Shown in pieces: positions 26,718 to 34,396 of a DNA stretch of 36,377 nucleotides. The notes beneath the pieces were generated by a model. It was not told the origin of the DNA, ran no database searches, and saw only the letters and a program-made list of their open reading frames with translations. Position numbers and translations under genes: made by a program. Position 1 is the stretch's first letter, and every line of letters begins with the position of its first letter. Source of the DNA: an uncultured Bacteroidia bacterium (GTDB lineage: Bacteria > Bacteroidota > Bacteroidia > Bacteroidales > Prolixibacteraceae); NCBI GenBank assembly GCA_903927965.1, contig CAIYPA010000308.1:1-36377 (forward strand). The letters are read 5' to 3'.

Positions 26718-27878
26718 TTAGAACAGTTTTTTCCCGCCGTCACCAATCTCAGCAACATAGAATACAGGGGTCAAGCCAGTTTTTTCGTGGTAATTTTTAC
26801 CAACCTGGGCAATGAATGTTTCAACAGCTTCGTCTTTGACCAAACTGACGGTGCAACCGCCAAATCCGCCACCGGTCATACGAGTACCGATAACCCCGGC
26901 AATTTTGCGTCCTTCTTCAACCATAGTATCCAGCTCAAAACCAGTTACTTCATAATCATTGCGCAATGAATCATGCGAACCGTTCATGAGTTCACCGAAC
27001 TTTACAAGATTACCGGCTTTCAGTTCTTTTACCGCATCGGTAGTCCTTTGGATCTCGCTCACTACGTGACGCGCACGCCTACGAACTGTTTCGTTTTCAA
27101 TTTTGTCTTCAACTTTCAGGAAATCTTCCCATGAAATTTCGCCAAGGGCATTAATTTGCTGATAAGGCTGGATTGCTTTAACCGCTGCATGACATTCGGC
27201 TACCCGCTCGTTGTATTTGCCTGAATCCAATTTGTGGGGACTATTTGTATTGCTGATCACAATTTTAACACCTTCCAGTTTAACTGGTACAAGGTCGTAT
27301 GAAAGGGTATCGCAATTGAGGAAAATGGCATGGTCTTTTTTGCCCATTGCCGAAGCAAACTGGTCCATTATGCCACAATTGACCAACGCATATTCGTGCT
27401 CGGCTTTTTGTCCCATTTTGGCAAGCTCGATCCTGTCGATCCCAAAACCGTAAACATCATTGATCATCACACCAGTGACCACTTCAAGGGCTGCCGATGA
27501 AGACAATCCTGCACCTGTAGGTACATCACCATAGAAAAGCAGGTCGGCTCCCTGTTCAAAAACAATCCCCTTTTTCATGAATTGTGCAAAAACGCCGATG
27601 GGGTAATTAACCCACTCTTTTCCAATGGCTTTGTTAAGATCTTCAACTTTTACCTCGGCTTCAAAAGGCATATCCAAAGAGGCAAAACGGACTGTTTTCC
27701 GATCTGTTTTCCGAACAAGGCAATAAATTCCGAAACTGAGGGCACAAGGAAATACAAATCCCCCATTGTAGTCGGTGTGTTCGCCAATCAGATTTACGCG
27801 ACCCGGTGAAAAGTAACCACTTACTTCACCTTCGCCAAATTTCTCAATAAACTTTGCTTTTAACTGTTCGATCGTCAT
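26718..27878 (-). CDS. galK: Galactokinase
   Basis: A 386-residue GHMP kinase that phosphorylates alpha-D-galactose to galactose-1-phosphate, the entry to the Leloir pathway. The galactokinase signature GRVNLIGEHTDYNGG is at 26-40. The ATP-binding GHMP motif PTGAGLSSSAALE is at 120-132. The catalytic base Asp172 lies in NCGIMDQF, and motif 3 is TRMTGGGFGGCTVSLV near the C-terminus. Length is normal. It is divergent from galM across a 178-base region with promoter elements for both genes and a dyad, and is followed by a hexose transporter. galT and galE are not in the window. Confidence 0.96.
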   Translation of the reverse strand: MTIEQLKAKFIEKFGEGEVSGYFSPGRVNLIGEHTDYNGGFVFPCALSFGIYCLVRKTDRKTVRFASLDMPFEAEVKVEDLNKAIGKEWVNYPIGVFAQFMKKGIVFEQGADLLFYGDVPTGAGLSSSAALEVVTGVMINDVYGFGIDRIELAKMGQKAEHEYALVNCGIMDQFASAMGKKDHAIFLNCDTLSYDLVPVKLEGVKIVISNTNSPHKLDSGKYNERVAECHAAVKAIQPYQQINALGEISWEDFLKVEDKIENETVRRRARHVVSEIQRTTDAVKELKAGNLVKFGELMNGSHDSLRNDYEVTGFELDTMVEEGRKIAGVIGTRMTGGGFGGCTVSLVKDEAVETFIAQVGKNYHEKTGLTPVFYVAEIGDGGKKLF

Positions 27879-27920
27879 ATTTTAAAAATTAAATTCTAAA
27901 CTGGTAGGTACTGATAGGCG

Positions 27921-27928
27921 CAAAAGTA
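27921..27928 (-). promoter_or_regulatory. -7 element TACTTTTG for galK
   Basis: The minus strand reads TACTTTTG, fitting TAnnTTTG, 42 bases before the galK ATG. The nearest upstream TTG is only 14 bases away, too close for a standard -33 element. Confidence 0.5.
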
Positions 27929-27961
27929 TAATATTTTAGTTACAATGGAGGGTGGCAAAAC

Positions 27962-27976
27962 ATGTTTTAAAAACAT
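27962..27976. promoter_or_regulatory. Palindrome ATGTTTTAAAAACAT between galK and galM (candidate operator)
   Basis: A perfect 7-base dyad around a single A, positioned between the divergent -7 elements of galK and galM. A related half-site (ATGTTTTTTTAA) follows at about 28002. Such a site could bind a sugar-responsive regulator, but no regulator gene is in the window. Confidence 0.4.
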
Positions 27977-28023
27977 ACATTTCTATAAAAAGAATGAAAA
28001 TATGTTTTTTTAATATTTATCTT

Positions 28024-28031
28024 TACGTTTG
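28024..28031 (+). promoter_or_regulatory. -7 element TACGTTTG for galM
   Basis: TACGTTTG fits TAnnTTTG and lies 25 bases before the galM ATG at 28057. It rules out the longer in-frame starts upstream. No clean -33 TTG is visible, only a T-rich stretch. Confidence 0.5.
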
Positions 28032-28056
28032 TGTTCAGATAACTAAAATTCACTTT

Positions 28057-29106
28057 ATGGAACTATTACGCGACGTTTTTGGAAATGCCCGCAGAGGCGA
28101 AAAAATTTTCATATACACCCTTCGGAATGACAACGGGATAACCATCAAAATTACCAATTATGGGGGAATCATCACAACGGTTAAAACACCCGACAAAGAT
28201 GGGAACAAAACCAATATTGTCCTTGGCTTTCAGTCTCTTGATGATTACCTTACCGATGCCTATATAGAAAATGGCCCGTTTTTCGGTTGTCTTGTCGGAA
28301 GGTATGCCAACAGGATCGCAAAGGGGAAATTTGCCATCGAAGGCAAGGAATACACCCTTCCGATCAACAATGGTGAAAACTCTTTGCACGGCGGGATTAC
28401 CGGATTCGACAAAGTGATTTGGGTTCCAAAGAAAATTGAAAAACCCGATATGGTCGGAGTTGAGCTGAAATACCGGAGCGTGCATATGGAAGAAGGATTC
28501 CCTGGACATGTCGATCTGACCGTGACTTATACCTTAAATCACAAGAACGAACTTCATGTTGATTATAAGGCTGTTACAGATAGGGAAACAATAATCAACC
28601 TTACAAACCATTCTTATTTTAACCTTACGGGAAACAAAGAAAATATTTTTGGACATTCGCTCCAACTCAACGCAAAAACCAAAACTGTCAATGACGCATC
28701 CCTGATCCCAACTGGAGATATTGAAGAGGTAGCCGGGACACCATTCGATTTTACATCCCCTATGACAATTGGTTCCAGGATTGGTGAACTTGCCGAAGGA
28801 TATGATTGCAATTTCATTTTAAACAATCCGAAGGGGAAACTTGTTAAGGCTGCAATATTGTCGGAAGAATCGACAGGAAGGACTGTTGAAGTTTCAACAA
28901 CAGAACCAGGAATACAATTGTACACAGGATATTGGATTCCTGAAATGGAGGGAAAGAATGGGGAGAAATTTGGAAGTTATGCAGGCGTGGCACTTGAAAC
29001 TCAGCATTATCCCGATTCACCAAATCATCCTGAATTTCCAACCACTTCATTAAAGCCCGGCGAAGTTTTTAAATCGAAAACTGTATATAAGTTCGGGGTC
29101 AAATAA
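28057..29106 (+). CDS. galM: Aldose 1-epimerase (mutarotase)
   Basis: A 349-residue galactose mutarotase interconverting alpha and beta aldohexoses, which supplies alpha-galactose to galactokinase. The family motifs are GRYANRIAKG, the substrate-binding SLHGGITGFDKV, the catalytic-acid His185 in TNHSYFNL, and the catalytic-base Glu314 in ALETQHYPDSPNHPEFPTT. The start at 28057 was chosen because a Bacteroidota -7 element lies just before it and the residues upstream in the same frame do not resemble the family. It is divergent from galK, forming a galactose-use module with the neighbouring hexose transporter, and is closed by a hairpin terminator. Confidence 0.94.
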   Translation: MELLRDVFGNARRGEKIFIYTLRNDNGITIKITNYGGIITTVKTPDKDGNKTNIVLGFQSLDDYLTDAYIENGPFFGCLVGRYANRIAKGKFAIEGKEYTLPINNGENSLHGGITGFDKVIWVPKKIEKPDMVGVELKYRSVHMEEGFPGHVDLTVTYTLNHKNELHVDYKAVTDRETIINLTNHSYFNLTGNKENIFGHSLQLNAKTKTVNDASLIPTGDIEEVAGTPFDFTSPMTIGSRIGELAEGYDCNFILNNPKGKLVKAAILSEESTGRTVEVSTTEPGIQLYTGYWIPEMEGKNGEKFGSYAGVALETQHYPDSPNHPEFPTTSLKPGEVFKSKTVYKFGVK

Positions 29107-29129
29107 CATTAAAAAAACGATTGAAGTAA

Positions 29130-29166
29130 AAAGTCTGTACCCAAAAACTACAGACTTTATTTTATC
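29130..29166 (+). terminator. Rho-independent terminator after galM
   Basis: A perfect 10-base stem AAAGTCTGTA / TACAGACTTT encloses a 9-base loop and is followed by ATTTTAT. The T run is modest, but the stem is clean and the position fits. Confidence 0.75.
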
Positions 29167-29236
29167 CGAAAGGGAACACTTTTTTTAATTGAATACGAAA
29201 GCAACCAAAATTTTGTAATATTGTAAAGCCCTCAGA

Positions 29237-31144
29237 ATGAAAACACTGATCGAACTATTTGAAACAAGCGTAGGGAAATTTCCAAACAATACTTTTCTAT
29301 GGGAGAAGCCCAAAGACCGGTATGTCGCAGCCACTTATGCCGAAATCAGGCAGCTGGTTTACGATTTTGGCGCAGGGCTGATGTCACTTGGGCTTGCCAA
29401 AGAAGATCGGGCAGGGCTTCTTTCCGAAGGGAGGAATAGCTGGATGGTGAGTGAATTGGGGGTATTGTATTGTGGGGCGATTAACGTTCCGTTATCTGTT
29501 AAGCTCGAAGCCACTGAACTGAAGTTCCGCTTGATCCATTCGGGGGCAAAAATGATTATCGTTTCTGCCGGACAAGATCCAAAGATTGAAGAAATAATTG
29601 GTGAATTACCCAATATAGAGTATATTATCCACCTAGATCCTATTTCGAAAGCTGAAGCGAAACATATCTATTATGGGGATATTCTAACTAAAGGTCGTGA
29701 ATTTTTAAAATCGGAGGGGAATGTCAAGAGATTTGATTCCGTATGGCAGGGCGTTAAACCAGACGATGTGGCGAACATTTCCTACACCTCAGGAACAACA
29801 GCCGATCCCAAAGGGATCATGCTTACCCATCTGAATTATACCACCAATGTTTTGCAAGCCCATACTGTACTTGATATCCACGCTGGTTACAAAACACTTG
29901 CGGTTTTACCATGGGACCACTCCTTCGCACATACAGCATGTCTTTACACCTTTATGCTCAAAGGAGCTTCTGTTGGTTCTATACAAACCGGAAAAACTCC
30001 AATTGAAACGCTTCGGAATGTTCCAATCAATATTCAGGAGTTTAAACCGAACATTATGATGAGCGTTCCTGCTTTGTCCAAAAACTTTAGGAAAAACATT
30101 GAGAAAGGGATCCAGGCAAAAGGGAAAATCACGGAGAAATTATTTAACCATGCCCTTAAAGTAGCCTATCTATACAATGGGAGCGGATGGAACCGTGGCA
30201 AAGGATGGCGTGCACTTTTAAAGCCAGAATATGCATTGTTTGACAAAATACTCTTTTCAAAGATCCGGCAGGCGTTTGGAGGCGAACTTCAGTTTTTTAT
30301 TGGGGGGGGTGCCCTGCTCGACATTGAACTGCAGCGCTTTTTCTTCGCAATTGGGACCCCTGTTTATCAGGGATATGGCCTGACAGAAGCAGCACCTGTA
30401 ATTTCAGCCAACTCGCCTTTTGCTGTAAAATTTGGCTCCTCCGGAAAACCGGTCAAATACCTCGACGTAAGAATCTGTGATGTGGACGGCAAAGAATTGC
30501 CCGTTGGGAGCAAAGGGGAAATCGTTGTCCGTGGCGACAATGTAATGAAGGGCTATTGGAAAAATCCGAAAGCGACAGAAGAAACAATTAAAGACGGATG
30601 GCTTTATACAGGTGATTCAGGTTACCTCTCGAAAGATGGATACCTTTATGTTTTGGGCCGTTTTAAAAGCTTGTTGATTGGGAACGATGGTGAAAAGTTC
30701 AGTCCGGAAGGTATTGAGGAAGCTATCGTCGATCAATCGCCCTATATTGACCAGGCCATGCTCTTCAACAATCAAAATCCTTATACTGTTGGTTTGATTG
30801 TCCCGAATGTTGCTGCCATTAACAGGGTTTTAAGCAAGCTTGGAATAGATCCAAAAACTCAGGAAGGTATCAGTAAATCGCTTGAAGTGATCAAGCTGGA
30901 ATTGGACGCTTACCGTAAGGGAGGTAAATATGAGGGGATGTTTCCCGAACGATGGCTCCCGACAGCCACGATTATCCTACCGGAAGCTTTTACAGAGCAA
31001 AACCATTTGTTGAACAGTACCATGAAAATGGTAAGGGGGAAAATTCTGGAATATTTCATATCTGAAATGGCATTTATTTATACTCCTGATGCAAAGGATA
31101 TTAACAATGAAAGGAATATTGCAGCAATCCAAAAGTGGAATTAA
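29237..31144 (+). CDS. AMP-dependent long-chain acyl-CoA synthetase
   Basis: A 635-residue ANL-superfamily ligase that activates fatty acids to acyl-AMP and then acyl-CoA. The phosphate-binding motif YTSGTTADPKG is at 183-193. The adenine-side motif is GYGLTEAAP. The hinge region reads YTGDSGYLSKDGYLYVLGRFKSLLI, and the C-terminal lysine region follows. It resembles the FadD-type/AMP-forming long-chain ligases common in Bacteroidota (also annotated as long-chain fatty acid-CoA ligase FAA1 type). The substrate chain length is not readable. It is followed 12 bases later by a TMEM175-type gene, suggesting co-transcription without an obvious functional link. Confidence 0.88.
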   Translation: MKTLIELFETSVGKFPNNTFLWEKPKDRYVAATYAEIRQLVYDFGAGLMSLGLAKEDRAGLLSEGRNSWMVSELGVLYCGAINVPLSVKLEATELKFRLIHSGAKMIIVSAGQDPKIEEIIGELPNIEYIIHLDPISKAEAKHIYYGDILTKGREFLKSEGNVKRFDSVWQGVKPDDVANISYTSGTTADPKGIMLTHLNYTTNVLQAHTVLDIHAGYKTLAVLPWDHSFAHTACLYTFMLKGASVGSIQTGKTPIETLRNVPINIQEFKPNIMMSVPALSKNFRKNIEKGIQAKGKITEKLFNHALKVAYLYNGSGWNRGKGWRALLKPEYALFDKILFSKIRQAFGGELQFFIGGGALLDIELQRFFFAIGTPVYQGYGLTEAAPVISANSPFAVKFGSSGKPVKYLDVRICDVDGKELPVGSKGEIVVRGDNVMKGYWKNPKATEETIKDGWLYTGDSGYLSKDGYLYVLGRFKSLLIGNDGEKFSPEGIEEAIVDQSPYIDQAMLFNNQNPYTVGLIVPNVAAINRVLSKLGIDPKTQEGISKSLEVIKLELDAYRKGGKYEGMFPERWLPTATIILPEAFTEQNHLLNSTMKMVRGKILEYFISEMAFIYTPDAKDINNERNIAAIQKWN

Positions 31145-31156
31145 AAATTTTATAAT

Positions 31157-31801
31157 ATGGCTGAAGAAAAAGAGACTTCAAGGGTTGAGGCATTTAGCGA
31201 TGGAGTTTTTGCAATTGCAATTACCCTTTTGATATTGGAGATCAAAGTACCGGAGGTGCCCGAACATTCTACGAATAATCAATTATTTGCGTCACTTTTA
31301 AGTTTGTGGCCTTCCTACTTTGCATTCCTGCTTAGTTTTACGGCTGTCTTAATCATGTGGATCAATCACCATGGGTTTTTTAAATACCTAAAGAAAATAA
31401 ACACACCTTTTCTTTATGCAAATGGGTTTTTACTATTAGTGGTAACATTCATCCCTTTTCCAACAGCCGTACTGGCCAAATACATCAATTCTCCGGCGGC
31501 CAATATGTCGGCGGCTTTTTATACCGGATCAATGGTTTTGTTAAGTATAGCTTATAACCTGCTCTGGTTCACCACAGCTTACAAAAGGGTTCTTGTAAGG
31601 GATGAAATTTCAGATGCCTTGATCAACAAAATCAGGAATGCCTACTGGCTTGGTTTTTTTGTTTATCTGGCAGCTTTTGCCCTTTCATTTTTTAATGCGA
31701 TTGCAGGCCTTCTTCTGTGCATCTCTTTCTGGACATTTTGGGTCGTGCTCGATTACAGCAAAACAACGAAAAAAACAAAACCCAGACGAATATTACGTTG
31801 A
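31157..31801 (+). CDS. TMEM175-family (DUF1211) integral membrane potassium channel
   Basis: A 214-residue membrane protein with six hydrophobic segments. The first carries the family signature R-V-E-A-F-S-D-G-V-F-A-I-A-I-T, which lines the pore in bacterial TMEM175 potassium channels. Bacterial members have one six-helix unit per chain and form tetramers. They conduct potassium with low selectivity; their physiological role is unclear. The C-terminal tail is strongly basic (KTTKKTKPRR). The gene follows the acyl-CoA synthetase by 12 bases and is convergent with the nitroreductase. Confidence 0.88.
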   Translation: MAEEKETSRVEAFSDGVFAIAITLLILEIKVPEVPEHSTNNQLFASLLSLWPSYFAFLLSFTAVLIMWINHHGFFKYLKKINTPFLYANGFLLLVVTFIPFPTAVLAKYINSPAANMSAAFYTGSMVLLSIAYNLLWFTTAYKRVLVRDEISDALINKIRNAYWLGFFVYLAAFALSFFNAIAGLLLCISFWTFWVVLDYSKTTKKTKPRRILR

Positions 31802-31823
31802 TATTCTATAAGTTAACTCAGAT

Positions 31824-32378
31824 TTACAGTTTTTTCTCCTGATACCCATTGTAGGTAACAATCTCATCAATCGGTTTGCGGATTTTTGTGCGTATTTCTT
31901 TTCCAGGATGGCCCAATGTAATGATCAACTGGACCCGTTTTGATTTGGGAATATCCAGCAGTTTTTTCACTTTGTTTTCATCAAACCAACCAATCATACA
32001 ACTGCCGATACCTTCCGAGGCAGCCGCAAGACAAATGTAACTGGCAATAATCCCAATATCGATCAGTGGGAAATGCTTGCGTTTAACCAGGCTACCGAAA
32101 TTGGAGGTGAAGTTGGCAGCCTCTTCAATAAGGACAAGGTGAACAGGTGCCTGTTTTGTAAAGTGGTTCATCCCCAATATCTTTTCGGAAGTTGCATCTG
32201 CAATCTGGTTTTTTAGTTCAATTTCATTTACAACTATGATATGCCATGGTTGGGCATTGCAAGCCGATGGGGCCAATCTTGCAGATTCAAGGATCCGGTC
32301 GAGGATGTCGGTGGCAATAGGTGTATCGAGATAACTCCTGTCGCTTTGCCGTGACAATGCCAATGATTTAAAGTCCAT
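31824..32378 (-). CDS. Nitroreductase-family FMN oxidoreductase
   Basis: A 184-residue nitroreductase-fold protein. The start at 32378 (MDFKSLALSRQSDRSYLD) is preferred because the S-R-Q-S-D-R-S phosphate-binding segment then lies at the usual N-terminal position; an 18-residue extension exists but includes a direct repeat and looks non-coding. Other family features are the SACNAQPWHIIVV FMN segment and the EGIGSCMIGWF segment before the C-terminal strand (IITLGHPGKEIRTKIRK). These enzymes form dimers and use NAD(P)H to reduce nitro compounds, quinones or similar substrates; the natural substrate is unknown. It is separated from the operon behind it by a strong terminator. Confidence 0.85.
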   Translation of the reverse strand: MDFKSLALSRQSDRSYLDTPIATDILDRILESARLAPSACNAQPWHIIVVNEIELKNQIADATSEKILGMNHFTKQAPVHLVLIEEAANFTSNFGSLVKRKHFPLIDIGIIASYICLAAASEGIGSCMIGWFDENKVKKLLDIPKSKRVQLIITLGHPGKEIRTKIRKPIDEIVTYNGYQEKKL

Positions 32379-32380
32379 AT

Positions 32381-32408
32381 GATTTCTAAAACCTCCGATT
32401 TCTAAAAC
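32381..32408. repeat. Two 12-base direct repeats GATTTCTAAAAC before the nitroreductase
   Basis: GATTTCTAAAAC occurs at 32381-32392 and 32397-32408, with a 16-base period, immediately upstream of the nitroreductase start codon. It may be a regulator site or a small duplication. Confidence 0.45.
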
Positions 32409-32443
32409 TTCAAGCGGTCTTGAGACCCTCAAAGTGTTGGATT

Positions 32444-32490
32444 AAAAAAAATAGTTTTAAAACAAAGGCGAAACAAACTGTTCCGCCTTT
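32444..32490 (-). terminator. Rho-independent terminator of the Kdo8N operon
   Basis: The stem AAAGGCG / CGCCTTT (32464-32470 with 32484-32490) is extended by an inner AAC/GTT pair. On the minus strand it is followed by GTTTTAAAAC and then a run of eight T (32444-32451). It lies 20 bases after the stop of the last operon gene. Confidence 0.8.
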
Positions 32491-32509
32491 ATTATCAAGT
32501 ATCTGTATA

Positions 32510-33535
32510 TTAATTCATTAAATCAAGTTTGACCATGTCCTGGATGTCAAGCATCCCGATAGGTACACCATTTTCGGTGACAATGATATTGTCAACCTGA
32601 TTGGCATTGAAAATATCTGCTGCCTTCTGGAGCATCGAATCCCCTTCGATTGAAATTGGATTGGCTGTCATACATTCGCCAACGGTGGCAGTTAGGATAT
32701 GGTCACCAAGCTGGCGCATTTGACGGCGCAAATCCCCATCTGTGAATATACCTGCAAGCTTGCCCTCTTTTGTAACCACTGAAACTGCGCCCATGCCGGA
32801 GTCGGTCATCTTTAATAGGGCATCCAAAATTCTGCACCCAGTGTCAACAACAGGATTGGAGTCAGATATCACACTCTTTACCTGAATGGTCATCAACCGT
32901 GTATGTTGAAAGAACTGGTCCGTACCAAGCTTTGTAAGATGGTTATCAGCCAGTTTTTTCATAATGCTCCAGGGAAGTGTAATATTATGGGCGCCAAGTG
33001 TCAGGGCATCTTTCACATGTTCAGGATACCTTACGGAGGAGAACATTACTTTGCAATCATATTTGTACTCCTTAATGACATCGACAATTTGTTTGACCAG
33101 ACTGAGTGCGTCGTGACCCTGGTCCTGCATGCGGCCAACCAGGACACAAACATAGTTTGCCCCTGCGGTCAAGGCCATAAAGGCTTGCTGAATGTTGTAA
33201 ACAAGGTGAACGTTGATCAGGAACCCTTCATCATGAAGCTTCTTGCAAGCTTTTACCCCTTCAAGATTGACCGGAATTTTAAACACTGTTTTTTTCTTGT
33301 CGAGACCCAGGCCCAATAACCGGTGTGCTTCAGCAATGATTTGATCAGATGTTTCGCCCAACGCCTCAATCATAAGTACTGGGACCATTTTTGACAATTT
33401 GATGATTGCACCATCGATATCGGTAATCCCGTTTTTGTGCATAAATGTTGGCGTGGTCGTCACACCATCAATGATCCCTAATTTCAGGGCTTCTTCAATT
33501 TCAGCCAGATTAGCCGAGTCAAGAAAAAATTCCAT
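32510..33535 (-). CDS. Transaldolase/fructose-6-phosphate-aldolase-like domain fused to a KdsD-like CBS pair
   Basis: A 341-residue fusion. Residues 1-215 align with the small transaldolase/FSA (TalC) family: Asp6 in MEFFLD, the Schiff-base Lys86 in FKIPVN, Arg135 in VGRM, Ser167, and the GAHNITLP turn. Two active-site positions differ: Thr28 where TTNP Asn is conserved, and His110 where Thr is usual. Residues 218-341 are two CBS domains with GKLAGIFTDGDLRR and VGECMTANP, which closely resemble the CBS pair of the arabinose-5-phosphate isomerase KdsD. The SIS isomerase domain is absent. It is the last gene of kdnA-kdnB-kdsA, 20 bases after kdsA, so a role in supplying or sensing the sugar phosphate used by KdsA is a reasonable inference. 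The domain assignment is firm; the reaction is unknown. Confidence 0.88.
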   Translation of the reverse strand: MEFFLDSANLAEIEEALKLGIIDGVTTTPTFMHKNGITDIDGAIIKLSKMVPVLMIEALGETSDQIIAEAHRLLGLGLDKKKTVFKIPVNLEGVKACKKLHDEGFLINVHLVYNIQQAFMALTAGANYVCVLVGRMQDQGHDALSLVKQIVDVIKEYKYDCKVMFSSVRYPEHVKDALTLGAHNITLPWSIMKKLADNHLTKLGTDQFFQHTRLMTIQVKSVISDSNPVVDTGCRILDALLKMTDSGMGAVSVVTKEGKLAGIFTDGDLRRQMRQLGDHILTATVGECMTANPISIEGDSMLQKAADIFNANQVDNIIVTENGVPIGMLDIQDMVKLDLMN

Positions 33536-33555
33536 ATTTATTTTATATTTAAAAT

Positions 33556-34386
33556 TTACAATCTGTATTTGACTTCAATGTTATGGATGTCGATAAGCGG
33601 TTTAAGGAACTCTGTGACATCAGCTATACACATTTGACTGGCAGCATCGCACAATGCCCTTGTTGGATCAGGGTGTACTTCGATAAAAAGGCCGTCAATA
33701 CCTGCAGCAACCCCGGCACGTGCCAAAGTCGGAATAAATTCGCGGGAACCACCTGCTGGGTCTGAACTTGGAATACCATATTTGCGGATGGAATGGGTCA
33801 CGTCAAATACTACTGGGTATCCTGTAGTCCTCAAATGGTAGAAACTTCTGGGATCAACGATCAGGTCGTTGTAACCAAAAGCATAACCTCTTTCAGTTAC
33901 CAGAATATTCGTATTTCCGGCTTGTTCAACTTTTTTAACCGGCTTGATCATGTTCTCTGGCGCCAGGAACTGGGCATGTTTCAGGTTGATCACTTTCCCT
34001 GTTTTTGCAGCTTCGACAACCAATGTCGTTTGCATTACCAGGTATGCCGGGATCTGAATTACGTCAACAACCTCAGCAGTGGCTAAAATCTGTTCGGGAT
34101 AATGGATATCGGTGAGTAATGGAACTCCAAATTGCTCTTTTATTTTCTGAAGGATTGCCAATCCCTTATCGATTCCGGGTCCCGAATAAAAATCCGAAGA
34201 ACTCCGGTTGTCCTTCTGAAAGGATGATTTGAAGATAAGTGGCAAATCCAATTTTTGAGATAAACCGACAAGAAATTCAGCGGTATCCATCATCGTTTTC
34301 TCATCCTCGACCACACATGGGCCTGCAATCAGAAAAAGTTGATCTGCTCCGCAACGGACATTCCCAACATTAACTATTTTCTTCAT
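33556..34386 (-). CDS. kdsA: 3-deoxy-8-phosphooctulonate (Kdo-8-phosphate) synthase
   Basis: A 276-residue synthase that condenses phosphoenolpyruvate with arabinose-5-phosphate to Kdo-8-phosphate for lipopolysaccharide. The ATG at 34384-34386 gives a normal start. Motifs are AGPCVVED, FKSSFQKDNRSS (substrate loop, Arg61), NLKHAQF, TERGYAFGYNDL and FDVTHS. Cys24, His198, Glu236 and Asp247 match the metal ligands of the metal-dependent class. One oddity is that the usual (C/A)RQTD segment reads V-M118-Q-T-T, losing an arginine and an aspartate conserved in characterised enzymes. It is 10 bases after kdnB and 20 before the transaldolase-CBS gene, so all are one operon. Confidence 0.92.
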   Translation of the reverse strand: MKKIVNVGNVRCGADQLFLIAGPCVVEDEKTMMDTAEFLVGLSQKLDLPLIFKSSFQKDNRSSSDFYSGPGIDKGLAILQKIKEQFGVPLLTDIHYPEQILATAEVVDVIQIPAYLVMQTTLVVEAAKTGKVINLKHAQFLAPENMIKPVKKVEQAGNTNILVTERGYAFGYNDLIVDPRSFYHLRTTGYPVVFDVTHSIRKYGIPSSDPAGGSREFIPTLARAGVAAGIDGLFIEVHPDPTRALCDAASQMCIADVTEFLKPLIDIHNIEVKYRL

Positions 34387-34396
34387 TATTAATGAT

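Noticed and set aside
27952-28056. Longer N-terminus for GalM
   Set aside because: The extra 35 residues cover the divergent promoter region including the dyad and -7 element, and do not resemble a signal peptide of the family.
32379-32432. 18-residue N-terminal extension of the nitroreductase
   Set aside because: The segment contains the direct repeats and encodes residues not matching nitroreductase N-termini.
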